A stretch of 64,000 nt of DNA from Adiantum capillus-veneris (lineage: Eukaryota > Streptophyta > Polypodiopsida > Polypodiales > Pteridaceae), in NCBI GenBank assembly GCA_014529385.2, contig CM043969.1, positions 35,971,446 through 36,035,445 on the forward strand, in the 5' to 3' direction. The notes below the pieces were generated by a model. That model was not told the DNA's origin and searched no databases. It saw nothing but the letters and a program-made list of their open reading frames with translations. Below are positions 52,602 through 64,000 of the stretch, piece by piece. Each line of letters starts with the position of its first letter. Within the stretch, counting starts at the first letter, position 1. The translations under genes and the position numbers were made by a program.

Positions 52602-55014
52602 GTACTAACCATTGTGTTACGCAGGTTTTAGACCAATGTTGTTTGAAGTCCACCTTTAGAAGCTAGCTCTTTTTAAAGAAGCTATCTCTATTGTTTGAAG
52701 ATCAATGTGTGCATGGAGTGTAGCTACTATGTTTACTACCATGGATGGTTTGGGACATAGGTCCATGATTTGTTCAACCTACTAACAATTTTGTTATGGA
52801 GGTTTTAGCCCAAGGTGGTTTGAAGGTCCACCACCTATCCAAGCTATCTCTATTGAATAGTCCTATCTCTACTCTGATAGCATGGATGGTTTGGGGTAGA
52901 GGTCCAACACACTATCCATTATGTTATCGAGGTTTTAGACCAAGGTGGTTTGAAGATCCACCACCTGTCTATCACAACTAGATCTATTGAAATATTCTAT
53001 CTCTATTGTTTGAAGGTCAATTTGTGAATGGAGAGTAGCTACGATGTTTATACCATGGATGGTTTGGGGCAGCAGAGGTTCACCACTTGCCCAGTCTACT
53101 TACCATTGTGTTACAGAGATTTTAGCCCAAGGCTATTTGAAGGTGAAGCATCTGGCCAAGCTAGCTCTATTAAAAGAAGCTATCTCTATTTTTTGAAGGT
53201 TAATGTGTGAATGAAGTGTAGCTACTATGTTTACTACCATGTATGGTTTGGGGTAGATGTCCACCACTTGTCCAACCTACTAACCATTGTGTTATGGAGG
53301 TTTTAACCCAAGGTGGTTTGAAGGCCCACCACCTGTCCAACCTAGCTCTATTGAATAGTCCTATCTCTACTGTGATAGCATGGATGGTTTCAGGTAGAGG
53401 TCCAACACTTGTCCAACCTACTATCCATTGTGTTATATGGAGTTCTTAGCTCAAGGTGGTTTGAAGGTCCACCATCTTTCCAACCTAGCTCTATCGAATA
53501 ATACTATCGCTATTGTATGAAGGTAATTGTGTGAATGGAGTGTAGCTACTGTCTTTACTACAGGGATGGTCTGGACAGAGTTCAACCACTTGTCCAACCT
53601 ACTAACCATTGCGTTATGGAGTTCTTATCCCAAGCTGGTTTTAAGGTCCACCACTTGTCCAAGCTAGCTCTATTGAATAGTCCTATCTCTACTGTGATAG
53701 CATGGATGGTTCCGATAGACTCCAACCTACTGTCCATTGTGTAGTTGAGGTTTTATCCCAAGGTTGTTTGAAAGAATTTATCTCTATTGTTTGAAGGTCA
53801 AAGTGTGAATGGAGTGTAGCTACTATCTTTACTACCATGGATGGTTTGGAGAGAGGTCCATCAATTGTCCAACCTACTAGCCATTGTGTTAGGGAGGTTT
53901 TAGCCCAAGGTGGTTTGAAGTTCCACCACCTATCCAAGCTAGCTCTATTGAATATTCCTATCTCAACTTTGATAGAATGGATGGTTTTGGTTTGAGGTCC
54001 AACACTTATCCAGCCTACTATCTATGTTATGGAGGTTTTAGCCCAAGGCGGTTTGCAGGTCTACCACTTATCCAAGCTAGATCTATTTAAAGAAGCTATC
54101 TCTATTGTTCAAAGGTCAATGTGTGAATAAAGTGTCGCTACTATGTCTACTACCATGAATGTTTTGCGGTAGAGATCCACCATTTGTCCAAACTAGTATC
54201 CATTTTGTTATGGAGGTTTCAAGCCAAGGTTATTTGAAGGTCCACCACATGTCCAAGCTAGCTCTATTGAAATAAGCCCACGGGCTATTGTTTGAAGATT
54301 AGAAGGTGAATAGGGTCTAGCTGCTATATTTACTACCATGGAAGGTCTGGCACAGAGGTCCATCCCTTGTCCAACCTACTAAGCATTGTGTTATGGAGGT
54401 TTTAGCCCAAGGTGGTTTGAAGGTCCACCACCTGTCCAAGGTAGCTCTATTGAATAATTATATATCTACTCTGATAGCATGGATGTTTCTAGGTAGGGGT
54501 TAATCAATTGTCCAATTTACTATTCCTTGTGCTATAAAGCCCAACGTGGTTTGAAGGTCCACCACTTGTCCAAGCTAGATGCATTGAAAGAAGCTATCTC
54601 TACTGTTTGAAGGTCATGTCCAAGCTAGATCTATTCAAAGCAGCTATCTCTATTGTTTGAAGGTCAATGTGTGAATGCAGTGTCTACTATGTTTACTACC
54701 AATGATGGTTTTGGGCAGAGGTCCACCACTTGTCCAACCTATTAACCATTGTGTTATGCAGGTTTTAGCCCAAGGGTCCACCACCTGTACAAGCTAGCTC
54801 TTTTTAAAGAAGCTATCTCTATTGTTTGAAGATCAATGTGTACATGGAGTGTAGCTACTTTGTTTACTACCATGGATGGTTTGGGGCATAGGTCCATCAC
54901 TTGTCCAACCTACTAACCATTGTGTTATGGAGGTTTTAGACCAAGGTGGTTTGAAGTTCCACCACCTATCCAGGCTATCTGTATTGAATAGTCCTATCTC
55001 TACTCAGGTAGCAT
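52602..55014. repeat. Satellite block 3
   Basis: Same satellite as blocks 1 and 2. From 53230 the monomer order matches 38209-40300 and 27670-29380. Its last kilobase (54030-55014) matches the last kilobase of block 1 (33000-33933). It ends at the start of element D. Confidence 0.9.
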
Positions 55015-56441
55015 TGGTAGAACCAAAGTGTGTCGACCATAGAAGATGACATGGACAGGTATATGTAGGTTAGTAGAACCAGGGCAAAAGGTTGGAGTAG
55101 CTAGGAAGATCGTGTGTTGACAGGAAGCAGAGCAGAGGTGTGCGGTTGAAGCGGTTTATAGGCCAATGAAGGCTCCATAAGGGGCTAATTTGGGGAGCAA
55201 GTGAAAGAGATGCAAAGTGCAGCTTTTGTGTCAACAACGAATGACGAGCTTGAAGTGTTGAAGGAGCAGGTCCAAACGGTTCATCCAACCAAGCTACGGA
55301 GCTCAAGTTATTGAAGGTGGAAGGTTCAATGTGTTGTAGATTCTTGGCAGACAAGGGAGCTAGGGAAAGGTGGTCCAAGTGGAAGTTAGAGTACCAGCGT
55401 GTAGTGCTCAAAATATGAAGCCCATCCCTCTTTTAGATTAGAAATGAGAGCGACGGTTTGCATTTTATGGCCAATTGAAGTTCTGCCAGGGGCCAGGTTG
55501 GTGCCCACCTGACTACATGGGGAATCATGCCATCTAGTGTCTTTTGAGCCCCAACAAAGTTCTATAGTAGGGTATACATCATACGGGGTTAGCAAGAATT
55601 GACTGCATGGCAAACAGAGTCGGGAACGGAAAGATACTGAAGTTGGAAGATGGGGTGCACTTATCCGGAGTTGATTGCAGATGATTTGATCAGTTTTGCA
55701 ACCTCGATTCGAGGGCTTGGGGAACTGTAAAAAGTGATGAGGTTAGATGGGTTTGTAGTCAACAGCATGAAGTTATGCCGGGGCTTTCTGATTTGGCAAT
55801 CTGACACTGGAGCCACAAATGGCCAAGCTCTAGAGTTGGAGGACATAAAATTTTTTTTCCTCATCAAATGATTTTTTTTGTAGGCCTTGGGAGGCGTGGA
55901 CCTGGGAGCACCACCTGGCAGGCAGCTTTATCCCACATGCACGCGGAAGAGGTCGGGTGATATGCCATATAGGCTGGCCCGTGAGGCATTGGTTATGCAT
56001 ACAAGGAGAGCGTGAGCTCCGTGGTGATTGGGCTATGGCGGGGTGGTGTCGAGCATTGTTTTGGGCCTGGTGGCTTAGAGATGGTGATGCCTGATGGCGC
56101 GCGCTGACATGGTTGGCCGCCGACGATCGAAGACAAACGTTGTTCACGCAGTGATGACATGGAAGACAGTAAGGGCCAGTGCCCACGCGCGCTAAGGGCC
56201 CATACTTTTAAAGTTAAAGGGGGACACCCCCCTCCAATAGAGACACCGCTATTGCCCATGGAGGGGAGGGAGTGTGTCCCATGGAAGAGAGAGGTGATGC
56301 AAGCCCAAGGACATTCAAGGAGCTAATCAAAGGGAGGATCCCACCATAGGATCTTACAGCCAATGGACAACCAATAGGAGAGAAGGAATTTGAGAAGTTC
56401 AAGGGGCTTAGCCCACCACAAAGGTCATAGAGCAAAGGTCA

Positions 56442-56445
<4 letters not shown>

Positions 56446-56509
<64 letters not shown>
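56446..56509. repeat. AG dinucleotide microsatellite in LTR of element D
   Basis: Uninterrupted AG run of about 64 bp, the expanded counterpart of 35205-35237. Confidence 0.95.
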
Positions 56510-56511
<2 letters not shown>

Positions 56512-56696
56512 TATCCAAGAGGCATCCATAAGTGAAAATACAAGGTTGGAAAATTGAGCGGACAAAGCATAGAGGCACCATGCAGATACCGAACACCAAG
56601 AAAGTGCCAACTGGTGTCCATGCAAGGAAATTTCTAAAGGAAGCTGGAGTTAATTGTACGAGCTAGATAGCTCTTTGGTTTTTTCTTTTTTAGCCT

Positions 56697-56703
56697 TATA
56701 AAA
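56697..56703 (+). promoter_or_regulatory. TATA box in LTR of element D
   Basis: TATAAAA in the same context as 35437-35443 of element C. Confidence 0.55.
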
Positions 56704-56811
56704 GGGCATAGACGTTCATTCTTTGGGGTCTTTTGGACCAAGAGGGTTTTTTTGCCAAAGAAAGTGATTGGAGATTTTCAGGCCTGTGTGTTGCAAGCTT
56801 TCCATTGGTGG

Positions 56812-57593
56812 AGCCAGGTTTTGGCCCCATATTACGAGTATTGAAGATCCTGAGGATTGGTTAGTAGCAGATTTTGAATTATGGCTAATGTTGATGCGTA
56901 TATGACAGATGCAAAAAAGTTGCAGATGGTGCCTCTATTGATGTGAGGACAAGCCAAGGTGTGGTTCGATGGTTTACAAAGTAGTGATCCAAGATGTTGG
57001 CAAAGATTGCAAAGACAATTTTTGGAGCGGTTTCAAGAGGTGATTAGGCTGGAAGAAGCTGGTGCAAATCTGAAGGCGATACACCAAAATGTAAGTAAAG
57101 ATTTTTCCATTTTCATTCAGCAATTTAAGCTTGTTGGAAGCAAATAGAGGTTGGTACTGGGGTCAAAGCAACCAATATTTGAAGCTGACAAAACTGCTGG
57201 AGTGTTTGGATCCGAGGATTAGAGAAAAGTTCAAAAATGATGCAGATACCTATGAAGACATGGTCTATTTGGCAAAGATAAAGAGCAAAAAGGTAAAGAG
57301 GAAGCTAAAGCTGGGCATGCTAAAGCCAGCAGATTATATGCCTGTTGCGGAGGTAGCGAAGTGCTCTTAGGCCCAACCAAAGGTGATTCCAATTGTTCGA
57401 TGTGCAAAGCCTGTTGAGGTAAGGCCTACTACTGGCTATGTTCCTTGGAGATTTCAAGATGTGAAGTGCATGTGTTGAGGGTGGACGAGTTTGTCAGTGA
57501 GGAGAAGCTCCATATTGAGGTGAACAAAGAAAAAAAAGCGGTAGCAGATGTAGAGGTTTCGGTGCAGCTTGAAGAGGTAACACGCCTATTCTT
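56812..57593 (+). pseudogene. gag: Gag-like protein of gag-only element D
   Basis: The start codon is lost with the upstream deletion; sequence resumes at VEP-FGPI. The open stretch 56959-57147 gives MWFDGLQSSDPRCWQRLQRQ, FLERFQEVIRLEEAGANLKA and FSIFIQQFKLVG. The stretch 57131-57370 gives YLKLTKLLECLDPRIREKFK, then DADTYEDMVYLAKIKSKKVK and LGMLKPADYMPVAEVAKCS. These match the blocks of elements A and C. No zinc knuckle is visible. Frameshifts and stops separate the pieces, and a 2-base insertion near 57580 precedes the acidic region. Confidence 0.65.
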
Positions 57594-58634
57594 GTGGAAA
57601 GTTTGCATGAGAAGATGGCAGAATGCAATAGGGTTGTAGATACTGAGGGTTTAGAATCTCATGAAGAAAGTGTGAAAAGGCGGGAAGATGGTCAATCTTT
57701 AGTGGAGCAGCAAGCAGATGAAGATACAAATACAAAATTGGTTTATAATGCCGGTGATGATGAGGATATAATCTCCTGTAGCTGGGAGACAAGAGAGGAG
57801 AATAGTGCGGATGAGTTCACATCCTACGACAGGGAGACGGAGTCTGATGAGCCTAAGCTAGTAAAGGTAAATTTGCCCTCTTATGTGATTGATGATATGG
57901 TAGTAGCCCATGTGCAAGAAGAGCGTGACATAAAGCAAGCCCAGATGCTTGATGAAGACCAAATGGAGCGGTTTAGGCCTACATATGATGAAGTGCAGGT
58001 AAAGTTAGTGTATGGTGCCATGCTAATGGCTATGCTGATGAAAGTAGTGGTGGAAGGTTCCATGCAACATGTGCAACATTTTTCCAAGATAGATAGAGTA
58101 GCCGTACCTATGGAACAAGTCAAGGTGAATGCAAAAGATAACGAGTTTCTCTCTTTTCATGAAGAGCCTAATGTAGCAGTAGAAGAGGTGCTTAAAGAAC
58201 AGAAGGTTGAAGCTGAAGAGCAAGATATGCTGATTGACCTTGAAGGGCCGATAGACGAGGAAGGGCTCGATGATGCTGGAATTGAGTGTGTGACCAAAGA
58301 GGAGGTTTTGATGCCAAAGATGAAGGAGATTCCGATGCAGCATACATATCCAAGGGTGGAGAAAGAAGAATCCCTAACAGTGGCTTTGCTTCCATCGAAG
58401 GTATGTAAGCTATGGTTGATGCATATGGTGGTAGATATAGCTATGCGGAGGCTAGTTCAGCAGCAGGTACAGGGGTCTATGCTCAAGTCCTCCACTTTGT
58501 TTGGTTGGGACGGAGGGTCAGACATGTGTTGGAGCTTAGTGTCAGGTAGTCTACGGTCAACCTACACACATGGTGGTCTAGGTGCTACGGTATGGCACTA
58601 TGTTGGCTGGGAGATATCAAAAGTAGGTGTTTGA
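57594..58634 (+). pseudogene. Acidic region and C-terminal segment of the element D protein (longest intact copy)
   Basis: A continuous 346-residue frame, the best-preserved example in the window. Order: LHEKMAECNRVVDTEG, an acidic stretch, SWETREENSADEF, LPSYVIDDMVVAHVQE, VYGAMLMAMLMKVVVEG, HVQHFSKIDRVAVPMEQ, NEFLSFHEEPN, then MLIDLEGPIDEEGLDDAGIE, and the C-terminal part with VCKLWLMHMVVDIAMRRL, STLFGWDGG and ATVWHYVGWEI. It has no transmembrane or catalytic signature that I recognise. Copy D shows that the acidic and C-terminal parts form one protein. Relative to C it lacks a few bases after WHYVG, so the natural end (VFDPGG) is out of frame. Function is unknown; a role in particle assembly is only a guess. 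Confidence 0.65.
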
Positions 58635-58782
58635 TCTAGGTGGAAGCTATATGATGCAGGGGGTGGTGCAACCCACTTGAAGGTTTGACAGTAGGTAGAA
58701 TAAAACTGTGTACATATGGTTTTGGCTTTCTCATAGTGTGTGCCAAGTTTTGAAGTTAATAGTGGAATAAAGCTCTTATGTG

Positions 58783-58819
58783 GTTGAGCATAAATGCTCA
58801 ACTAGGGGGTGGGCAATGA
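58783..58819 (+). promoter_or_regulatory. Palindromic stem and polypurine tract of element D
   Basis: GTTGAGCATAAATGCTCAAC (58783-58802) is a perfect 9-bp inverted repeat around AA. It is followed by TAGGGGGTGGGCAATGA and the 3' LTR start at 58820. Confidence 0.8.
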
Positions 58820-59338
58820 TGGTACAACCAAAGTGTGTTGACCATAGAAGATGGCATGGAAAGGTATATGCAGGTTAGCAAAAGCAAGGCAAAAGGTTGG
58901 AGAAGCTAGGAAGATCATGGGCTGATAGGCAGCAGTGAAAGTGTATGACTGATGCGGTTTATAGGCCAATCAAGGCTCCATAAGGGGTTAATTTGGGGAG
59001 AAAGTGAAGGAGGTGAAAAGTGCAGCTTTTGGGTCCAGGATTGAAGAGCTTGAATTGTTGAAGGAGCAAGTCCAAACGGTTCATCAAATCAATCTATGGA
59101 GCTCAACTTATTGAAGGTTGAAGGTTCAGTGTGTTGAAGATTCTTGAGAGATAGGGCAGCTAGGGACACGTGGTACAAGTGGAAGTCAGGGTATAGGTGT
59201 GTAGTGCTCAAATGATGGATCCCATCCGTCTTTTCATATTATAGATCAGAGCCACGGTTTGCATTTTATGGCTAGTTATAGTTTTGTCAGAGTCTAGGTT
59301 GGTGCCCACCTGCTGACTACATGGGGGATCATGCCATC
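58820..59338 (+). repeat. 3' LTR of element D, cut by copia-2
   Basis: TGGTACAACCAAAG onward, collinear with 55015-55535. The match stops at ATGCCATC, where copia-2 begins. Confidence 0.88.
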
Positions 59339-59658
59339 TGTAAAGAATGAGGATGCAAGAGAGCTACACAAGACAAGCACAAAGCAAACAGAGATGGAAA
59401 GCTTCTTCTTCTTCTTCACAGAAAAGAGAGTACAAAATGACTAAGTGCTAAAGCTGAAAAGTAGCACATATGTACATGCGGTCACTAAGTGTGAAATCGC
59501 TAGAAGCGTACTAGGCTGGCACTATAAGTGTAGTCCAGCTATAGAATCACTGACAGAGATCCTAAGTAAATGCTGTAAGCGGCCAGTGAGTAAATGCCGT
59601 AAGCGGCCAAGACCCGTAGTGGATCCCAGCTCAAGGTGTAGAGCTCGACATCTCAACA
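59339..59658 (-). repeat. 3' LTR of copia-2
   Basis: 320 bp. On the element strand it begins TGTTGAGATG, directly after the polypurine tract, and ends CATTCTTTACA. Boundaries rest on the TG/CA ends, the tract and the break in element D. Confidence 0.85.
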
Positions 59659-59669
59659 CTCCCCCTCGA
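59659..59669 (-). promoter_or_regulatory. Polypurine tract of copia-2
   Basis: GAGGGGGAG on the minus strand directly before the 3' LTR. Confidence 0.85.
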
Positions 59670-59689
59670 GCTCTCCATGTCGCAGAGTC

Positions 59690-61189
59690 CAAGCATAGTC
59701 ATGAAACGTCAAAGCTTCTCAGCTCCGAGGGCCTTGGTAAAGATATCCGCTATCTGCTCCTCTATGCTGATGTAGACCAAGTCGATGTCGCCCGCCAACA
59801 CTCGCTCTCGAGCGTAGTGGTAATGGACCTCTATGTGTTTGGTCCTAGCATGGAACACTGGGTTCCTAGCCAACTGCATGCTGCTGAGGTTGTCACAATG
59901 AATGACGATCTTCTGGTCCACCTACACTCCCAAGCCCTCAAGTAATGTGCGTAGCCAAGGTACCTCGCACGCCGCAACTGCTGCACCTCTATACTCGGCC
60001 TCTGTGCTCGATAAAGCAACCGTAGGCTGCTTTTTGCTGCTCCAAGTAACAACAACACTCCCAAAAGAGAACATGAATCCACTCGTAGATCTCCTATCAA
60101 CAATGCTACCTGCCCAATCTGCATCTGTATACCCATACAATGCTAATGGTGCATCTGCTGCATAGAACAATGCGTAGTCAAGAGTCCCTTGCACATACCT
60201 AAGTGTGCGTCATACTCCATCCAAATGTGGCTTCCTTGGAAGCTGCATGAACTGACTCTCCAAGCCTACTGTGTAGCTCAAGTCTGGCCTCGTGATAGTC
60301 AAGTAGATTAGACTACCCACCATCTTCCTGTACATATTGACATCCTCAACAACATCACCCTTCTTTGCACTCATCTTTGCATTCACATCCAAGGGAATAG
60401 AAATTGGCTTACAATCAGCCATACCATACTTTGACAACATGTCCAAAGCATACTATCTCTGTGACAGCCATACACCCTCTGGAGTCCTGATCACCTCAAT
60501 GCCAAGAAAGTAGCACAACTCGCCCAAATCTTTCATTTCAAACTCCTGTTTGAGAAGACCCTTCACATGGTCAATCTCCATAGCATTGTCACCCACAATA
60601 ATAAGGTCATCTACATATATGGTAATGACCACAATCCCCACATCACTCTCACATACATAGAGTGAATGATCTACATGAGCTCTCCTAAACCCAATACTGT
60701 CAAGATACTTGGCAATCCTGTCATACCATGCTTCAAACCATACAAAGCTTTGAGAAGTCTGCATACATAATCTGGGTAACCTGGATCGACATAACCAGGT
60801 GGCTGATCCATATACACTTCCTCTTGCAACTCACCATTCAAGAAGGCATTCTTTACATCCATTTGATGCATAATCCATCCTCTAGATGCAGCCACTGCTA
60901 TGACAGCTCTCACAGTTGTCATCTTTGCCACTGGAGCAAAGGTCTCCTCATAGTCTATGCCATATGTCTGTGCATAACCCTTTGCGACCAGCCTTGCCTT
61001 GTGACACTCAATGTTACCATCAGCCTTATGCTTGGTTTTATACACCCATTTACAGCCAATAGATTTCTTGCCACTTGGCAATGGCACCAACTCCCATGTG
61101 TCGTTTGCTTCCAATGCAGCCATCTCTTCATTCATTGCATCATCCCAATGCACATTTCCAGTTGCATCCTCAAAACATGTGGGCTCCAC
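59690..61189 (-). pseudogene. pol: copia-2 reverse transcriptase and RNase H
   Basis: Begins at 61189 with [20 protein letters not shown] and [20 protein letters not shown], then [21 protein letters not shown] frameshift near 60700 falls at ALYGLKH. The second part contains the catalytic YVDDLIIVG (about 60601-60618) and GELCYFLGIEV. Stops after WLSQR and near 60210 break the frame. RNase H is readable at 59922-60194 (YTDADWAGSIVDRRSTSG, SSTEAEYRGAA) and 59709-59921 (IHCDNLSSMQLARNP, KHIEVHYHYARE, IADIFTKALGAEKL). Catalytic acids are present. It is a standard copia polymerase with at least one frameshift and three stops. Confidence 0.93.
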
Positions 61190-62553
61190 ATCCTATATCA
61201 CCTTAGCCATGTAGGCTTGGTGATGCACTAGATACCCATCATAAGTCAATTTTTGAACTGGATTTCTGACTCTATTAGATCTGCGCGGTCCTGGGTCACT
61301 CCTTTGCCCTCTAGCATCTTCTTGTACTTTCCTTACACCAGGTGTCCTGACAGCCGGAATTCCAAATTCCTCATCAAGTCTTTGTTCAGAACCATCTGAA
61401 TCCATGTCTACATGTGAAAAACCTGATGATGCATCAGCCATAAGATCAACCTTTTCCTTTCCTTTTCGTGATACATTCCCTGTACCTGTTGGTGGAGTAA
61501 CCTGCGTACGTAGTCTACCATTCCATGGTTTCTCAACAGAGCCACGAGAAGAGGACTCTTGTGGTCCACTCAAAACCTGTAACTATGGCCTCACATTTTG
61601 TACAACCACATCATCTTTTACATCAGCCCCATAGTGCCATGTGCATTACTGTACCAGCTGCTCATCTCATCAAAGACTACATCTCTGCTCACTCGTAATT
61701 CTCGTGTAGTAGGATTGTAGCACCTGTACCCCTTTTGTTCAAGGGAATATCCCACAAGAATACATTTCTCTGCTTTAGGATCCAATTTCCTACGCAACTC
61801 ATCTGGTACATGCACGTAAGCTATGCAGCCAAACACTTTCAAGTGTGCCAAATCAGGCTTTGTACCTGTAAACTTTTCCTCAGGTGTTACATCATGCACC
61901 GTAGCTGTAGGTGTCTTGTTGATAATGTACACAGTTGTATTTACGGCTTCAGCCCAGAAATGATGAGGCATGTTCTTCTCATTCACCAATGCACGTGCAA
62001 CCTCTGCAATGTGCCTGTTTTTCCTTTCTGCGATCCCATTCTGTTGTGGAGTATATCTGCATGTAAACTACCTACGTATACCATGCATTCACCAAAAATC
62101 TGAAAAATCATTGGAGAAGTACTCTCCCCCTCCATCTGACCTCAATGTCTTGATTTGCATATCTGTTTCCTTCTCAACCATGACTTTGAAGTCTTGAAAG
62201 TGACCAAACACTTCACTTTTGTTACGCATGAAGTAGACCCATACTTTCCTTGTATGGTCATCGATGAAAGAGACATAATACTTGCAACCATGTATACTTG
62301 CAGTATCGGTTGGACCCCAAACATCTGTGTGCACCACCTCAAGTGGCTTTTTACATACATTGCGCTCATGTGGAAATGAGCCCTTTGACTGTTTTCCAAA
62401 CTGGCATGCTGCACACACTTTATGCATACCATCCACCTTGAATTTGGGCAAACCTTTTACAATCTGTTTTGATTGCATGCTGCACAATCTCTGGACATTG
62501 ACATGGCCAATGCGTTTGTGCCAAATGTCAACATCAGCCACAACACCTATGCC
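61190..62553 (-). pseudogene. pol: copia-2 integrase
   Basis: The zinc-binding region VDIWHKRIGHVNVQRL is intact, followed by CAACQFGKQSKGSFPHERN. The core has D in YVSFIDDHTRKVWVYF and D in TLRSDGGGEYFSNDF. The part with the catalytic glutamate lies after a frameshift near 62089 (YTPQQNGIAERKNR in another frame). It then continues at 61618-61989 with MPHHFWAEAVNTTVYIINK, HLKVFGCIAYVHVP, KAEKCILVGYSLEQKGYRCY and ELRVSRDVVFDE. The hinge to reverse transcriptase is 61193-61573 (SGPQESSSRGS onward). A TAG at 62554 separates it from the protease. Confidence 0.9.
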
Positions 62554-63957
62554 CTATGCAAATAATGCAACTTTTACCTCAGGCATGTCTACATTCAGCA
62601 TAAACATTCTGCCCACACATTTTCCCTCTGTGATCAGCTTACAGCCATTCAGGAAATCTTCTACATAACAGCCATTTGGATTGAAGCGAACCTGCAAACC
62701 CTGCTCAACCATTTTTCCAACAGAAACAAGATTCTTTGTAATGTTTGGGACATGAAGTACATCTGCTAAGTACTTTGATTTCCCACTCTTCGTATTTAGA
62801 GGTATGTCCCTCACATGAGCAATGGGGTGAGCTGTGTCATCTCCTGTCTGCACATAGCCTGACACATCTGGTTTGCGCATATCTCTAAACCACTCTCCAC
62901 GAGACGTCATGTGACTAGAGGCACCTGAATCCACATACCAAACATCATCTTGGGTGGAATTCTCTACATTCATTGTATTCATCACATGCTGCATAACAAA
63001 CATGCGCTCGTTTTTGCTGTCATCTGCATCTCTGCTAGTAGATGCATAGTTGCCATGTTCTCTCTTTCCACTTGCTTTTCCCTTTGGACAGTCACGTGAC
63101 ATGTGACCTCTTTCAACACAAGTCCAACATTCTCTGCTATCTGGAGTAAGTTGCTGCCTGCTTGATCATGCACCACGACCTCTTTGACTCCCCCTGCCTT
63201 GAGACTGGTTTCCCCTTCCACCTGAATTGTTTTGATTTGATTGACCTTCCAGAAATTGGCCCCTGCAACCCCTTGGGCCTCGACCACGACCTCTATCTCT
63301 ACCTCTGTTGAAGTTAGAATAGAAGGCCTGTTCAGAATTATTTCTGCCATCAGAAGAAGATGTTTCAAGGTTCTTCTCCTCAAGAATAAGCATAGAAATC
63401 AAATCTTGGAACACGGGGATGTCGTCTCTTGTATTCATGGAAGACCTAAAATGTACATACTCATCTTCTAGACCATCCAAGCATACACGGACAATGTCAT
63501 CGTCTTCCACTGAGACTTTAATAGATCCAAGAGCCTCAATGATACTCTTGATCTTCAAGGCATAATCATTGATTGAGAGGTTGTTCCTCTTAACTTGATT
63601 TAGCTCTGACTTTAGTTGAAGCTTCCTGGCCTTGGTGTTCACCTCAAACACTCTGCCTAAGTTTCTCCATGCAATGGCGGGGGTTTCAACATCCTGTAGA
63701 TAGCCCATCCTGCCATCTATGATGCTCATAGAAATCCAATACATCACTTTGCTCTGGCCTTGTTGCCAGTCCCTCAAAGCTTTCCTTTGTTCTATTGTAG
63801 CATTTGCCTCGGGAATCTCTTGTTCCTTTTCATTGTCTCCTTCTACATAGTCCCAATAACCTTTTCCTTTTAGGAAATTTGTTATTCTGAACTTCCATGC
63901 AGGGTAGCTATTTTTCTCAAGCTTCTCAGTAACAATTTGATTGAAACCGTCAGACAT
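62554..63957 (-). pseudogene. gag: copia-2 Gag and aspartic protease
   Basis: Gag starts at MSDGFNQIVTEKLEKNSYPA, with WKFRITNFLKGKGYWDYVEG, AWRNLGRVFEVNTKARKLQL, KSELNQVKRNNLSINDYALK and SIIEALGSIKVSVEDDDIV, all typical of copia Gag. A basic RG-rich tail (NRGRDRGRGRGPRGCRG) precedes a TGA at 63166. In the same frame the zinc knuckle CWTCVERGHMSRDC follows, then the protease with VWYVDSGASSHMTSRGEW (D-S-G intact) and the usual LADVLHVPNITKNLVSVGKM. It is broken only by the TGA at 63166 and the TAG at 62554. RNA binding and particle formation would be the role of Gag. Confidence 0.93.
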
Positions 63958-64000
63958 CTTGAAGCACTAAGACAAAATAGCTGCAATCTGCAAAAACCTG

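Larger units (their letters stand above)
55015..56808 (+). repeat. 5' LTR of gag-only element D, 3' end deleted
   Basis: Collinear with 33934-35550 of element C. It carries an AG run of about 64 bp (56446-56509) and the conserved TATA box at 56697-56703. It contains an extra segment (about 55430-55560) that is absent from the 5' LTR of C but present in the 3' LTR of D. Confidence 0.85.
55015..59338 (+). mobile_element. Gag-only LTR element, copy D (non-autonomous)
   Basis: Plus strand, homologous to element C along its length. The 5' LTR starts TGGTAGAACC at 55015. The LTR end, primer site, leader and Gag start are removed by a deletion at CCATTGGTGG (about 56804-56813). The internal region continues to the palindromic stem and polypurine tract (58783-58819). 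The 3' LTR (58820-59338) is cut after 519 bp by copia-2. No enzyme domains are present. Confidence 0.85.
59339..64000 (-). mobile_element. copia-2: Ty1/copia element, 3' LTR and coding region, 5' end beyond the window
   Basis: A minus-strand copia element inserted in the 3' LTR of element D. Its 3' LTR is 59339-59658, its polypurine tract 59659-59669 and its coding region runs from 59690 to 63957. The order gag, protease, integrase, reverse transcriptase, RNase H is that of copia. The 5' LTR and the far target duplication are outside the window; CCATC just left of 59339 is the likely target copy. Multiple stops and frameshifts are present. Confidence 0.93.

Overview
This window is repeat-dense nuclear DNA of a land plant. 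The evidence is Ty1/copia and Ty3/gypsy LTR retrotransposons with plant-type primer sites, a CACTA (En/Spm) transposon with a spliced TNP2-type transposase, short plant-type introns, a degraded plant HIPP-like metal-binding gene fragment and long satellite arrays. I see no intact host gene. The lineage below land plant is a guess: the repeat load and the gypsy types suggest a large genome, possibly a fern, lycophyte or gymnosperm.

Layout. (1) 1-16480 is a minus-strand gypsy element (gypsy-1) that continues past the left edge. Its gag is split by a gag-only LTR element (copy A, 3640-14771, minus). The 5' LTR of copy A is in turn split by a copia element (copia-1, 9143-14270, plus) with a clean CAATG target duplication. 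(2) 16490-19193 is a second gypsy fragment (gypsy-2, minus). (3) 19743-25874 is gypsy-3 (plus), which has both LTRs but lacks the integrase core. (4) 25875-26270 is a 5'-end remnant of another LTR element (minus). (5) 26271-33933, 38209-40454 and 52602-55014 are blocks of one satellite made of about 141-bp and 180-bp monomers arranged in longer higher-order units. (6) 33934-38208 and 55015-59338 are gag-only elements C and D, both set into the satellite. (7) 40455-52601 is gypsy-4 (minus), with pol deleted; its 3' LTR carries a complete 5.4-kb CACTA transposon (41503-46906). The second, uninterrupted LTR preserves the empty site. (8) 59339-64000 is copia-2 (minus), which interrupts the 3' LTR of element D and runs off the right edge.

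How the parts relate. The most distinctive system is the gag-only LTR retrotransposon family (copies A, C and D). The copies have roughly 2-kb LTRs, a divergent Gag, a conserved acidic region and a C-terminal segment, and no protease, reverse transcriptase or integrase. All three keep a 20-nt palindromic stem directly before the polypurine tract, with a paired base change between copies. The primer site of copy C matches that of gypsy-4 over 16 bases, so gypsy-4 relatives are candidate enzyme donors. Copies C and D sit at the same point of the same satellite unit, which suggests that one insertion was later duplicated with its satellite surroundings. Every coding region carries stops, frameshifts or deletions except possibly most of the CACTA transposase.
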